Counted from the stretch's first letter, positions 27,317 through 35,761 are shown. The stretch: DNA of 35,990 nucleotides from Candidatus Poribacteria bacterium (GCA_009845545.1 VXZK01000090.1:1-35990); one strand, 5' to 3'. Made by a program: numbers and translations. Notes: a model not told the origin generated them from the sequence alone.

Positions 27317-29548
27317 TTAAAAACGTCGCATCAATTCGAGACTCCAGAACCGCGGTTCATTGACATATCCTGTCAGATTGTTGAAATCAATGCCACCGGT
27401 GGGAGATGTATCGTTGAGAATGTTCCGCCCTATAAGTGCTACCTCTATGTCGCTGGACGGTAATAGGCAGGCAAGTCGGACACCGCCCACCAAGAGCCAA
27501 TCGTCGGCAAACTCTACAGAATCGTAGAGAAAAAATCGGACTCGGCTGCGATATGCCCAGTCGGTAGAAGCGATAAGACGCACGCCTGCTGGCAGGTCGA
27601 GAATATAATGCAGTGCCACATCCGCAATCCATCCGGGAGCCTGCGGCAGGCTGTTCCCATCAATAGCGTAAATTCCATCGGCAACAGGCGGATCCAGCAT
27701 CGTACACGGCGCACCACACCCCTGTATCGCCAAATTCGGATCGTCAATCCGTGTCTGGTTGTAACTGAGTCCTGCCGAAACCTCAAGTGCTGTGATTGGC
27801 ATAAAAATCAACTCCGCTTCAACACCGCGTCCAATCGTGCTATCAGCGTTCACCAACCGGTTGAAATTGGTTTCGCCACCCACCGCAGTGAGTTGCTGAT
27901 CCCGCATAAAGTACTGGAACGCCGCCATATTCAGATGTAACCGCTGGTCCCACAAGCGTAATTTCGTACCGCCTTCAAAGGAGAGAATTGTCTCGGTATC
28001 CGCGACCGTAACAGCATCGCCAAACAACAAGCGACCCTGAATGCTTGGTGCCCGAAAGCCTCGCGCCGCGCGCAGATACGTCTGCACAGTAGGTACCACC
28101 TGATAGCGGAGGCTCATATCTCCGCTCCAGACGGTGTCTTCGGGGGTCTCGTGGATAGGACCGAGTGGAGCAGCCCCAGTAACAGCTGGTGCTTGATCCC
28201 GCCATGCGGTATAGTCCTTCGCGTCACGGGACAATCGTAGACCTGTACCGAGTTCGAGGTTCTCAAGCATTTGGAAGGTTAACGCTGCGAACGCCGCTTG
28301 TGCTGTAGATGCCTGCTCTTGTCGCGCGATGCCATCCAAAGCACCCTCAGCGAGTGTATCGTAGTTGAAATCCTCCATCTCCACGAACTCCGAGAAATAG
28401 TATAAACCGAACTGGTAGGTGAGACGGCGCGCGGCTGGGCTCATCAAGCGGACTTCTTGGCTAAACTGTTGCAGATTCGGAATACCGGACGCGGTTTCAG
28501 AAGGAAAGGGAATCTCACCGGGACCACTCACCGGCAGAAACGCAGCCCCGTATCCGCCGTCGATGTCGCCTCGCGAAAAATTAGTCAGTCGTTCAAATCC
28601 AGTCAGCGACACCAGTTGGAAGTCCCCAATATCGTAGTGCACTTCAGCCGACAGCCCCTGCGTGCGTAACGTTTGTTCATTGCGTCCGTCGTGTGCGATG
28701 CGCTCACGGGCAAAATCCTGTACCAGTCCACCTTCACCCTGTGACAGAATATTGGCGCGGAACAGGCGTGCGGTGCCGTCAAGATCGCGGGCATGGAATT
28801 TGAGTCGTGTTTCCAACTCCGGGATAGGTGTCCACAACAGTTGGACGCGCACCGCCGAATCCCGATGTCCTCCTAATGTGTTATCCTCACCGGTGTGTTC
28901 GTTGTCCACCCAGTCGTCCCGCCGCTGCACAAGCAATGAAAGCCGAGCGGAAAGCACAGACGGAACGATCGGACCCGATATCGCACCCTCGAAATTGCTG
29001 CTGTTGAACCGTCCGTAACTCACGCGTCCGTATCCTTCCAATGTCTGTGTCGGACGCGCCGATTCAAACTTCACAATACCCGCGGGCGTATTGCGTCCGA
29101 ACAGTGTGCCTTGTGGTCCCCGCAACACCTCAACCCGATCCAAGTCAAAGGCGGGAAACCCCTTTAGCAAGGCGTTTTCAAGCACAACGCCGTCGTAAAG
29201 CAGCGAAACCGGCTGCGAAGCGTTGAGATCGAAGTCCGTATTGCCAAGACCGCGGATATAAAAACGCGGAAAGATACGTCCAAACGACGATTCGATCTGT
29301 AAACTCGGTGTGCGGTTCGACAAAAAACGTACATCCATACCCGATGCGCGTATCGTGTCGAATTTCTCACCCCGAAGCGTCGAAACGGAGAGCGGTACTT
29401 CAAAAGATCGCTGCTCACGTTTGCGTGCGGTAACCACGATGTCTTCCAACCGAACAATATCTTCGGTCTCCTCATCAGCAACAACCGTTAAACCTATGGA
29501 TAAGAGTATTAAAAGCACCAAACCATAAAATTGTCTACTAAAGTTCAT
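27317..29548 (-). CDS. TonB-dependent outer-membrane receptor
   Basis: A 743-residue receptor that would import a ligand across the outer membrane using TonB energy. The signal peptide is at about 1-24 (LVLLILLSIGLTVVA). A TonB box, DIVVTA, lies at 36-41, followed by a plug domain (DRVEVLRGPQGTLFGRNTPAG) and a barrel ending in SLELMRRF, with the terminal phenylalanine expected of these proteins. The plug and barrel resemble the subgroup often annotated as siderophore or small-molecule receptors rather than SusC. The start giving MNFSRQFYGL has GAGGG about 4 nt upstream; the frame is open 30 codons further up without such support. It is divergent from a PhyH dioxygenase gene. The ligand is unknown. 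Confidence 0.92.
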   Translation of the reverse strand: MNFSRQFYGLVLLILLSIGLTVVADEETEDIVRLEDIVVTARKREQRSFEVPLSVSTLRGEKFDTIRASGMDVRFLSNRTPSLQIESSFGRIFPRFYIRGLGNTDFDLNASQPVSLLYDGVVLENALLKGFPAFDLDRVEVLRGPQGTLFGRNTPAGIVKFESARPTQTLEGYGRVSYGRFNSSNFEGAISGPIVPSVLSARLSLLVQRRDDWVDNEHTGEDNTLGGHRDSAVRVQLLWTPIPELETRLKFHARDLDGTARLFRANILSQGEGGLVQDFARERIAHDGRNEQTLRTQGLSAEVHYDIGDFQLVSLTGFERLTNFSRGDIDGGYGAAFLPVSGPGEIPFPSETASGIPNLQQFSQEVRLMSPAARRLTYQFGLYYFSEFVEMEDFNYDTLAEGALDGIARQEQASTAQAAFAALTFQMLENLELGTGLRLSRDAKDYTAWRDQAPAVTGAAPLGPIHETPEDTVWSGDMSLRYQVVPTVQTYLRAARGFRAPSIQGRLLFGDAVTVADTETILSFEGGTKLRLWDQRLHLNMAAFQYFMRDQQLTAVGGETNFNRLVNADSTIGRGVEAELIFMPITALEVSAGLSYNQTRIDDPNLAIQGCGAPCTMLDPPVADGIYAIDGNSLPQAPGWIADVALHYILDLPAGVRLIASTDWAYRSRVRFFLYDSVEFADDWLLVGGVRLACLLPSSDIEVALIGRNILNDTSPTGGIDFNNLTGYVNEPRFWSLELMRRF

Positions 29549-29792
29549 ATTTCCCTCAATATAGGATATGTTGGGTTTCGTATAAAACAGCGATGTGGTC
29601 GTAGAGACTATATCATAATATTGCATAACCATAGACAATATTGTAGCATATTAAACCAAAAAGTCAACGAATAGCAGATTTCCTGTAGGAGCGATCTGTG
29701 GTCGCGACATTTACTGACAAGAAAAAAATCCTTGACATCTGATACGAAGGTATGCCAAAATCCAAAGCAAACAATCTTGGGGGTGAGGAAAA
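29549..29792. promoter_or_regulatory. Divergent control region, TonB receptor and PhyH operon
   Basis: For the plus-strand operon, TTGACA (29732-29737), an 18-base spacer and CAAAAT (29756-29761) form a plausible promoter. For the receptor, an AT-rich stretch at 29610-29645 contains the perfect palindrome ACAATATTGT (29635-29644) and a partner GCAATATTAT on the minus strand. A GTAGG repeat (29685-29708) lies between the two. No gene is seen here. Confidence 0.45.
29685..29708. repeat. GTAGGAGCGA-type repeat
   Basis: It starts with GTAGGAGCGATC and ends GGTCGCGAC around TGT; GCGATC and GGTCGC pair at 5 of 6 positions. The 5' GTAGG matches the other palindromes of the window. Confidence 0.45.
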
Positions 29793-30560
29793 ATGAACTG
29801 GCAACTGGAAACGACCGTCTCTGATGAGCAGGTCAAATTTTACAAGGAAAACGGGTATCTCACTTATGGGCGCATCTTCACGAAACCGGAGTTAGATGAA
29901 CTTCGGGAGTATGTGGACGATATGATCGAAAATTTGCCGGACGGTAGGCGTCCAGAACAGATGGATGTGCCGCATTTTGCGCATCCGTACCTATTCAAAT
30001 ACCTGACACATCCACGCGTGTTGAAGGTGATCGAGCGATTTATCGGACCGGATATTGTTCTCTGGTCGAGCCATTTTATTAGCAAACGCGAGAACGATGG
30101 CATGGCAGTTCCATGGCACCAAGACGGGGTCTACTGGGGTGAGTCTCTCGATCCGATGCACGTTATCACGATGTGGCTGGCAGTTGATGAATCGAAGGTC
30201 GAAAACGGCTGTATGCGCGTCATCCCCGGCAGCCACAACTTACGCGATCGCCGCTATGAATCCGTTGATCGGAAAAACATGCTATTCGGAGGCGAAGTGG
30301 TGGAAGATGACCTTGACACATCCAAAATAGTCAACTTGGAATTAGAGGTTGGCGAGTGTCATTTTCACGATGCGTGGACAATCCACAACTCAAGTCCGAA
30401 CGTTTCGGAAAAACGGCGATGCGGCTACACGATGCGCTATATGCCAGCAGATGTCCGTTACCCCGGCGCAGAGTGGCGACGCGCGCATTATATCTATCTC
30501 TTGCAGGGCAAAGATAGAACAGACGGCTTTAATACCTACACGCCTGTGCCAGAATTTTAA
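29793..30560 (+). CDS. PhyH-family Fe(II)/2-oxoglutarate dioxygenase
   Basis: A 255-residue PhyH-superfamily oxygenase with the complete iron-binding triad: H109-Q-D111 in VPWHQDGVYWG and H198 in DAWTIHNSSPN. R209, 11 residues after H198, is the expected 2-oxoglutarate-binding arginine. Other family markers are GYLTYGRIFT, MWLAVDESKVENGCMRVIPGSH and GECHFHD. It should hydroxylate an unidentified small molecule in the cytoplasm. GAGG lies about 5 nt before the ATG. The amidohydrolase gene follows after 20 nt, so the two are probably an operon. It differs from the protein at 14307-15053, which has HxG. Confidence 0.92.
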   Translation: MNWQLETTVSDEQVKFYKENGYLTYGRIFTKPELDELREYVDDMIENLPDGRRPEQMDVPHFAHPYLFKYLTHPRVLKVIERFIGPDIVLWSSHFISKRENDGMAVPWHQDGVYWGESLDPMHVITMWLAVDESKVENGCMRVIPGSHNLRDRRYESVDRKNMLFGGEVVEDDLDTSKIVNLELEVGECHFHDAWTIHNSSPNVSEKRRCGYTMRYMPADVRYPGAEWRRAHYIYLLQGKDRTDGFNTYTPVPEF

Positions 30561-30580
30561 CGCTGTAGAAAGGATGAACT

Positions 30581-31441
30581 ATGCGTCCCTATTTTGATGT
30601 ACACTGCCATATCGGTATGACGGTATCACGCGCGCCAACTATAGGACAGAGCGTTGGACGATGTCTCGCGCGGATGGCTTCAGCAAATGTTATCGGTGCA
30701 ATTCCGTGTCCAACAGGCGGAGGCCCACAAGCCCGTGGCGTATTGGATACGCGCGCGCAACATGAAACAATTGGCAATGCTTGCAAGCTGCATCCAGAAC
30801 GCTTTCCGATCGGACTCGGCAACGTCGAAGTTCGACATGAACAAGCTGGTGTGGATGAACTTGACAGAGCAATGCGGGAAGACGGTTTAGTCGGATTTAT
30901 GTGCCACCCAGGTTTGTCAGGGCATTCCCTCGGCGGCGAGCTGCACGCATTCCTTGAAGTCGTGGCGATGCACAACGGACTGTGCCTATTACATCAGGCA
31001 GGTTCCACGCAAAATATCGCAACTTACGCGAGGCGATTTCCGTCGGTAACGTTTATCATCGGGCACGTTTCGATGAGCAAAGCCGGACATCTCGATGCGA
31101 TTGCCCAGTGCAGCACGCGTGAAAATGTCTGGTTTGATGTCGCACAAAAGCCGGAAGGCGCAGATGAGAGTTGGGACCTGGTACATCTCGTCAATCACCT
31201 CGGCAGCGATAGAATTATGTTCGGTAGCGATCTACCCTACTACGATTTTCGGTTAGTCCAAGCACAGATTGAGGCGGCACGCCTTGACGATGAAACGAAG
31301 GAACGGATCGCCTATCAGAATGCAGTACGATTGGTTCAACAGTTCCGCGAAGATTGGCTGCCAATGTTGACACCGATAACACCGCCGCAGGTCTATTCGG
31401 AGGGTGAGATGTGGGATGCAAACGGCGCAAGACTCCGCTAA
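30581..31441 (+). CDS. Amidohydrolase-family metal-dependent hydrolase (amidohydrolase 2)
   Basis: A 286-residue TIM-barrel hydrolase or decarboxylase. The metal site is readable: H8-C-H10 in YFDVHCHIG, H138 in CLLHQAG, H162 in FIIGHVS, and D217 in IMFGSDLPYYD. Proteins of the amidohydrolase 2 group act on lactones, amides or aromatic acids; the substrate cannot be told from the sequence. AAGGA lies 7 nt before the ATG, and the gene is 20 nt downstream of the PhyH gene, suggesting consecutive steps in one pathway. It ends three bases from the convergent ABC permease gene. Confidence 0.88.
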   Translation: MRPYFDVHCHIGMTVSRAPTIGQSVGRCLARMASANVIGAIPCPTGGGPQARGVLDTRAQHETIGNACKLHPERFPIGLGNVEVRHEQAGVDELDRAMREDGLVGFMCHPGLSGHSLGGELHAFLEVVAMHNGLCLLHQAGSTQNIATYARRFPSVTFIIGHVSMSKAGHLDAIAQCSTRENVWFDVAQKPEGADESWDLVHLVNHLGSDRIMFGSDLPYYDFRLVQAQIEAARLDDETKERIAYQNAVRLVQQFREDWLPMLTPITPPQVYSEGEMWDANGARLR

Positions 31442-31444
31442 CGG

Positions 31445-32305
31445 TTATTTAACGATTTCAACCGCGCGAATCCGACGGTGCAGCACAAAAAGACAGAGGA
31501 CTATCAATGCCAGCACGGTGAGGAGCGACCAGACCCAATGCACAGCGTGGTTTTGTGAACCGTCAAAGAGTACTGAGCCGAGGATGTCGTAATTTGCCCA
31601 AATCGAGACGACTGCGGTTTTGCTGGTCCGAGTAATACCTTTTAGCAGTTGCTGGATGACAGGTGAGCCAAACCATACGGCACAGAAGCCGATCGTAGCA
31701 TAGCGAGGATTTGAGGTCAGCGATGAAAAAAGTAGCATTAACAGACTGGCGGAGAGGATAAGTAGCACAGAATAGGCGAGGATCGAGAAAGGCAGCCAAT
31801 AGTTCTCTTTCAAAAACGACACGTCCGCTAACAGTGCCTGCTCCAGAAATAGCAAAAGCCCAGGGACCACTGTGAGAGAGCCAAGTAAGATCCCAATGAC
31901 TGCGAATTTTCCGATGAGGTAATCTATCCATGAAAGCGGTTTGGATAGATAAAGGGAGAGCGCGTTGTTCTTCAGGTCTGTGGCGATTAACCCAGAGCCG
32001 CCAAAAATGGCGATCAGGGCAATTAACATCGCTGATGGGATCGGTGTAAGCCGGAATAGAAATTTCTGAAAAAACTCGGCGTTAACGTCAAACGGGAGCG
32101 TTGCATCTGGTACTTGATTAATGATATAGATGAGTATTGCGTGAACGAAGATGTAGATTAGGGGCGGAATCGCAACGATTAACCGAACGATCTTGCGTTG
32201 TGCAAGCAGTTTGAGTTCTGCCTTGGCAATGATCCACCACCGTGTATAATGCCGCGGTTTCAGTGTGCCTTCCCAATGTCGGTAGTCTTGTGTGTGAATA
32301 GGCAT
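31445..32305 (-). CDS. ABC-2-type transporter permease
   Basis: A 286-residue integral membrane protein with about six helices (near 40-62, 90-108, 132-158, 170-195, 203-221 and 258-275). The segment LIATDLKNNALSLYLSKPLSWIDYLIGKF after the second helix is typical of ABC-2 permeases, here about residues 106-134. These partner with a cytoplasmic ATPase for export or for channel-type functions. No ATPase gene is in the window; the only gene upstream on this strand is a small lipoprotein. No ribosome-binding site is visible before the ATG. The cargo is unknown. Confidence 0.85.
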   Translation of the reverse strand: MPIHTQDYRHWEGTLKPRHYTRWWIIAKAELKLLAQRKIVRLIVAIPPLIYIFVHAILIYIINQVPDATLPFDVNAEFFQKFLFRLTPIPSAMLIALIAIFGGSGLIATDLKNNALSLYLSKPLSWIDYLIGKFAVIGILLGSLTVVPGLLLFLEQALLADVSFLKENYWLPFSILAYSVLLILSASLLMLLFSSLTSNPRYATIGFCAVWFGSPVIQQLLKGITRTSKTAVVSIWANYDILGSVLFDGSQNHAVHWVWSLLTVLALIVLCLFVLHRRIRAVEIVK

Positions 32306-32403
32306 ATTTTTCAGTAGTTTCCAGTTATCGGTTTTCAGTTTTCAGTAAAAAGCGGTTGCGTTCTCTAATAACAGACGACCCTTCAAGCGGATGCGTTGGG
32401 TGA

Positions 32404-32426
32404 CGGGACACGGTGTGTGCTGCCTA
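32404..32426. repeat. Degenerate GGCACAC-type palindrome
   Basis: CACGGTGTG is embedded in an imperfect hairpin ending in GCTGCCTA, resembling the complete copy at 14265-14281. It lies in the 136-base gap between the permease and lipoprotein genes, next to a TCAGTTTTCAG-type stretch. Confidence 0.3.
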
Positions 32427-32441
32427 TCGTCATAAATTGGT

Positions 32442-32960
32442 TTAGAATTTATAGATTTCAGCTTTCTCTAAGGTATCCGTGAAGGGACCCTGCTTTTCGG
32501 TCTGAACTTCAATCGTGATGATACCTAACGGTGTATCACGTTCAGGGTCTTCCTCAATAAAGGCACGCGGGATCTCCGCAGTCATGAGCCGATCCAGCCT
32601 ATTCAGCTCCTGCGACCAGCGGAGGTCAATCAACCGTCCATCGTAGACTTTCCGATGTTTCTCGCCATTTCGGATAGAGTAAACTTTGGCGTTCGTCGTA
32701 AAATCCGCTTCAGAGATCGTACTCACCCCGACACTCGGACTGAGGATGCTCTGGTTCCATATCAAGGGTATGCCATTTCTGTCAACCAGATAAATCCTCA
32801 AGTCAATCCTGTCAACACGCGGATCCGCATGGATCGCGATGCCTTCAAAATTCTGAATCTCTCCACTTCCACATGAGAACATAATCAGTACGCAGATACT
32901 GACAAGTAAAACTCGTCGATTTTTTAATATAGGCTTGCGGAGCCAGTTAAAGCGAAACAC
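32442..32960 (-). CDS. Hypothetical lipoprotein-like protein
   Basis: A 172-residue protein with a basic N-terminus, a hydrophobic segment (VLLVSICVLIMFS) and Cys30 followed by GSGE. It looks like a lipoprotein, although MFSC is a poor lipobox. The rest is a beta-rich soluble domain without a recognised family. The start is set by GAGGAG (32973-32968, minus strand), 7 nt before a GTG. An ATG seven codons further upstream has no ribosome-binding site. The ABC permease gene lies 136 bases downstream on the same strand and may be cotranscribed. Confidence 0.7.
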   Translation of the reverse strand: MFRFNWLRKPILKNRRVLLVSICVLIMFSCGSGEIQNFEGIAIHADPRVDRIDLRIYLVDRNGIPLIWNQSILSPSVGVSTISEADFTTNAKVYSIRNGEKHRKVYDGRLIDLRWSQELNRLDRLMTAEIPRAFIEEDPERDTPLGIITIEVQTEKQGPFTDTLEKAEIYKF

Positions 32961-33071
32961 GTCAGTTCTCCTCTTGTCCATTTTAGATGTGTCTTATGGT
33001 TTCTGATATCAAGCAGTCCATCTAATTTATTATATCTTTTTTCAGCGATGAAAGTCAATCAGAAATCTTGC

Positions 33072-33099
33072 TTGTATCTCTTTGGAAAAGTGCTATAAT
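33072..33099 (+). promoter_or_regulatory. Extended -10 promoter ahead of the adh leader ORF
   Basis: TTGTAT (33072-33077), a 16-base spacer and a perfect TATAAT (33094-33099) preceded by TGC. It matches the TGC-TATAAT box at 4183-4191. It begins just upstream of the 43-codon remnant and would transcribe the alcohol dehydrogenase gene. Confidence 0.6.
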
Positions 33100-33106
33100 G
33101 ATATCC

Positions 33107-33238
33107 ATGAAACCCACTAAAGTTTTAATCGGTTCAGAAAACAGCGTCAAAATTGAGAGCACTCGACAAAGTTTCTCAAGATTTTTCAACCCGTTGGAGA
33201 TTCATGGATTATCCGTTGACTCCGGAGGAGCCTCATGA
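33107..33238 (+). pseudogene. N-terminal remnant of a YjjX-type (DUF84) NTPase
   Basis: A 43-codon frame encodes MKPTKVLIGSENSVKIES, then TRQSFSRFF and IHGLSVDSGGAS. This matches the N-terminal pattern of the inosine/xanthosine triphosphatase YjjX family: VGS-N-VKI-A-REAF--F followed by V-GV-V-SG. Family members run to about 170 residues, so only the first quarter remains. The match ends at the ribosome-binding site of the alcohol dehydrogenase gene, and the stop overlaps that gene's ATG (ATGA). It is too short to be an enzyme. It could still be translated as a leader peptide coupled to the dehydrogenase. Confidence 0.6.
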
Positions 33239-34317
33239 AAGCTGCAGTATTGTACGATATTGAAACGCACTTAAAAATTGAAGAGTTTGACCTACCGCGT
33301 CCACGTGCGAATCAGGTGCGGGTGCGCTTGGTCGCCAGTGGTGTCTGCCACTCCGATTGGCATGTCGTTAAAGGCGACTGGCCCTTCGTGAGGTTACCTG
33401 TTATTCTTGGACATGAAGGGGCTGGCATCGTAGAAGAAATCGGGAGCGACGTAACCCAAGTCCAAGTCGGTGACCACGTTATCCTCTCATGGAAACGGAA
33501 CTGCGGGTTTTGTGAAATGTGCCAGAAGGGGTATCCGAACCTATGCGCGCTTCCGGCTGATGGGTCCGGTAGACCTACTACGAAAACGGGTGGACGTGAA
33601 ATCGATCAGATGGCAGGGTTAGGCACCTTCGGCACCGAAACGCTTGTCCCACAAGACGCTGTGGTTCCCATTGATAAAGACATGCCGTTGGCACAGGCAG
33701 CACTCATCGGATGTGGTGTGATGACAGGTGTCGGTGCCGCTATCAATACTGCTCAGGTTTCACCCGGCAGTTCAGTAGCTGTCTTCGGATGCGGTGGGGT
33801 TGGACTCAATTGTATCCAAGGTGCCGCCCTCGCTGGGGGTGAACCCGTTATCGCCGTTGACGTGTTGGACAACAAACTCGAACTCGGTAAACAGTTCGGC
33901 GCCACGCATACCGTTAATGCTTCCGAAGGGGATCCCGTAGAACAGATTAGAGAGATTACCGGGGGACGCGGTGTCCACTATGCATTTGAGGCGATCGGGT
34001 TGATCGGTGAGACGTTCCGGCAAGCGATTCTCTGTACGCGGAGCAGAGGCGTGACGGTCTTTGTCGGGCATGCACCGGAGAACACGCCTGTCGAATTTGA
34101 TGCACGGATGCTGATGCCAGAGAAGATGGTTATCGGTTCAATGTACGGGACTGCACGCCCACATGTGGATTTCCCGCGGCTGGTTTCGCTCTATAAAGGT
34201 GGGCAGCTTAAATTGGACGAACTTGTTACGCGCACCTATCCGTTAGAAGGCATCAACGACGCATTTGAGGCATTAGCAAACGGCGAGGTCGCACGGAGTG
34301 TGCTTGATTTGACTTAA
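33235..34317 (+). CDS. Zinc-dependent alcohol dehydrogenase (MDR family)
   Basis: A 360-residue medium-chain dehydrogenase oxidising an alcohol or reducing an aldehyde with NAD(H). The catalytic zinc ligands are C38 (SGVCHSDWH), H60-E61 (LGHEGAG) and probably C160 (IGCGVMTG). The structural zinc ligands are C90, C93, C96 and C104. The Rossmann motif is VFGCGGVGLNC (183-193), and D209 at the end of the second strand favours NAD over NADP. It resembles class III-type enzymes. GGAGGAG lies just before the ATG, and the start overlaps the stop of the 43-codon remnant. The physiological substrate is not known. Confidence 0.94.
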   Translation: MKAAVLYDIETHLKIEEFDLPRPRANQVRVRLVASGVCHSDWHVVKGDWPFVRLPVILGHEGAGIVEEIGSDVTQVQVGDHVILSWKRNCGFCEMCQKGYPNLCALPADGSGRPTTKTGGREIDQMAGLGTFGTETLVPQDAVVPIDKDMPLAQAALIGCGVMTGVGAAINTAQVSPGSSVAVFGCGGVGLNCIQGAALAGGEPVIAVDVLDNKLELGKQFGATHTVNASEGDPVEQIREITGGRGVHYAFEAIGLIGETFRQAILCTRSRGVTVFVGHAPENTPVEFDARMLMPEKMVIGSMYGTARPHVDFPRLVSLYKGGQLKLDELVTRTYPLEGINDAFEALANGEVARSVLDLT

Positions 34318-34349
34318 TCAACGCGAGTAATGAAAGTGTCAAATTTTAG

Positions 34350-34377
34350 TTGACTTTTTTGTAAGTATTATGGTAAT
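34350..34377 (+). promoter_or_regulatory. Possible promoter of the methyltransferase pair
   Basis: TTGACT (34350-34355), a 16-base spacer and GGTAAT (34372-34377) in an AT-rich gap, about 40 bases ahead of the methyltransferase ATG. The -35 is good and the -10 weak. Confidence 0.35.
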
Positions 34378-34414
34378 CTACTTATCATAATAGGACTGTA
34401 GGAGATAATGCTTT

Positions 34415-35293
34415 ATGAAATTGAACGATATAAGAAACGAAGACTGCCTTGACACGATGAAGATCATGAGCGATGCCTTTGTTGATCTTGTTGTAACTTC
34501 ACCGCCGTATGACGAAATGCGAGAGTATGAAGGATACAAGTTAGAATCTTTTGAACAAATTGCTTCTGAACTGTATCGGATTGTTAAGGTTGGAGGTGTG
34601 GTTGTATGGGTTATTGGAGATCAGACCATAAAAGGAAATGAGACAGGTACCTCGTTTCGACAGGCACTTTATTTTAAAGAGATCGGATTTAACCTATTTG
34701 ATACAATGATTTACTTGAAACCACCGAGAGGGGCGGTTGGGAATAATAAAACTTACTGGCAATCATTTGAATATATGTTCGTTTTTAGTAAAGGACAGCC
34801 TAAAACAATCAATCTGATTAAAGATAGGAAAAACAAAGAATCACGCAAGGGGGACACTGGCACAAAACGCTTACCAGATGGGTCTTTATTAAAATTAAAC
34901 CGAGAAGGCTATTCCGAATACGGAAGGCGCACGAATGTTTGGATGTATATGATTGGAAAAGGACATTCGGCATCAGATGAGATTGCCCACAAACATCCTG
35001 CCATATTCCCTGAGAAATTGGCACAAGACCATATCATTTCTTGGAGCAACGCGGGTGATCTGGTGTATGACCCATTTTTAGGGAGTGGCACTGTAGCACT
35101 AATGGCTGAGCTAAATGGTAGAAATTATCTTGGTAGTGAAATTAATGAAAATTACTGCGAAATTGCCAGAGAAAGACTACGAAGAATTCGTCCATCAAAA
35201 GAATCACAGTCTCCCGAGAAACCGCAGACCCCCGAACAACTAAGATTGCTGGAGGCCGAATGTGGCTCAAGAAGCGAAACCTCGCATTTGTAA
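34415..35293 (+). CDS. DNA methyltransferase, N4-cytosine/N6-adenine type (beta class)
   Basis: A 292-residue amino-methyltransferase of DNA. Catalytic motif IV, TSPPY (28-32), comes first and AdoMet-binding motif I, DPFLGSGT (219-226), comes late, the order of the beta class. SPPY is commonest in N4-cytosine enzymes but also occurs in N6-adenine enzymes. KPPRGAVGNNK (102-112) is a typical middle segment. The gene is more A/T-rich than its neighbours, which suggests horizontal acquisition. GGAG lies about 10 nt before the ATG. Its last 32 bases overlap an endonuclease VII-like gene, so the pair may form a restriction-modification system. The recognition sequence is unknown. Confidence 0.9.
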   Translation: MKLNDIRNEDCLDTMKIMSDAFVDLVVTSPPYDEMREYEGYKLESFEQIASELYRIVKVGGVVVWVIGDQTIKGNETGTSFRQALYFKEIGFNLFDTMIYLKPPRGAVGNNKTYWQSFEYMFVFSKGQPKTINLIKDRKNKESRKGDTGTKRLPDGSLLKLNREGYSEYGRRTNVWMYMIGKGHSASDEIAHKHPAIFPEKLAQDHIISWSNAGDLVYDPFLGSGTVALMAELNGRNYLGSEINENYCEIARERLRRIRPSKESQSPEKPQTPEQLRLLEAECGSRSETSHL

Positions 35294-35660
35294 GGGATGT
35301 AAAAGGCTTTTGCCGATAGAGGCATTTGAGCGAAACCGCCCCAGTGTTTGGCGTAGCGAATGTAAAGAATGCCGAGCAAGCAAAAAGGCGATACCAACTA
35401 AAGTAAGGCGAGAGTACGAGGAACAGCATCCCAGACCTAAAATAGGTGAGGAATTTTATTGTAAAGTCTGTGATAGGAATATAACGATTCAGAGTAAAAG
35501 GGATGTGAATTTAGATCATGACCATACTACAGGGGAGATAAGGGGTTATATCTGTAACAGATGTAACACGGGGCTTGGAAATTTTAGGGATAATATTTCT
35601 ATCCTTGATCGGGCTATAAAATGGCTCAAGGGAACTCTTATGTCTTTTTTTATTTATTAG
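35262..35660 (+). CDS. Endonuclease VII-like HNH nuclease
   Basis: A 132-residue zinc nuclease. The C-terminal half matches phage T4 recombination endonuclease VII: C67-K-V-C70, then L-D85-H-D-H88 with GEIRGYIC98-N-R-C101-N102. This supplies the His-Me-finger catalytic site and a four-cysteine zinc site. The N-terminus adds a second zinc-binding pair, C10-K-G-C13 and C34-K-E-C37. The start is GTG: GGAGG at 35251-35255 lies 6 nt upstream, and the overlapping ATG at 35260 is in a frame that soon stops. It overlaps the methyltransferase gene by 32 bases, so translational coupling and a restriction role are likely. No phage structural genes are nearby. Confidence 0.85.
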   Translation: MAQEAKPRICKGCKRLLPIEAFERNRPSVWRSECKECRASKKAIPTKVRREYEEQHPRPKIGEEFYCKVCDRNITIQSKRDVNLDHDHTTGEIRGYICNRCNTGLGNFRDNISILDRAIKWLKGTLMSFFIY

Positions 35661-35761
35661 TCAAGGCTGTCATTATAGTATACTGTTTCTCCAAGCTTAC
35701 GCTCGTACTCCGAAACTCTGCTCAAACGCCTCATCTAACTGTTTGCTACATTTTGCACTGG

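Noticed and set aside
27248-27463. 71-codon frame overlapping the end of the TonB receptor gene
   Set aside because: It lies mostly antisense to the conserved C-terminal barrel strands of the receptor and has no motif.
34415-35660. Prophage remnant
   Set aside because: The endonuclease VII-like gene has phage relatives, but no integrase, capsid, portal or lysis gene is nearby and it is coupled to a methyltransferase.
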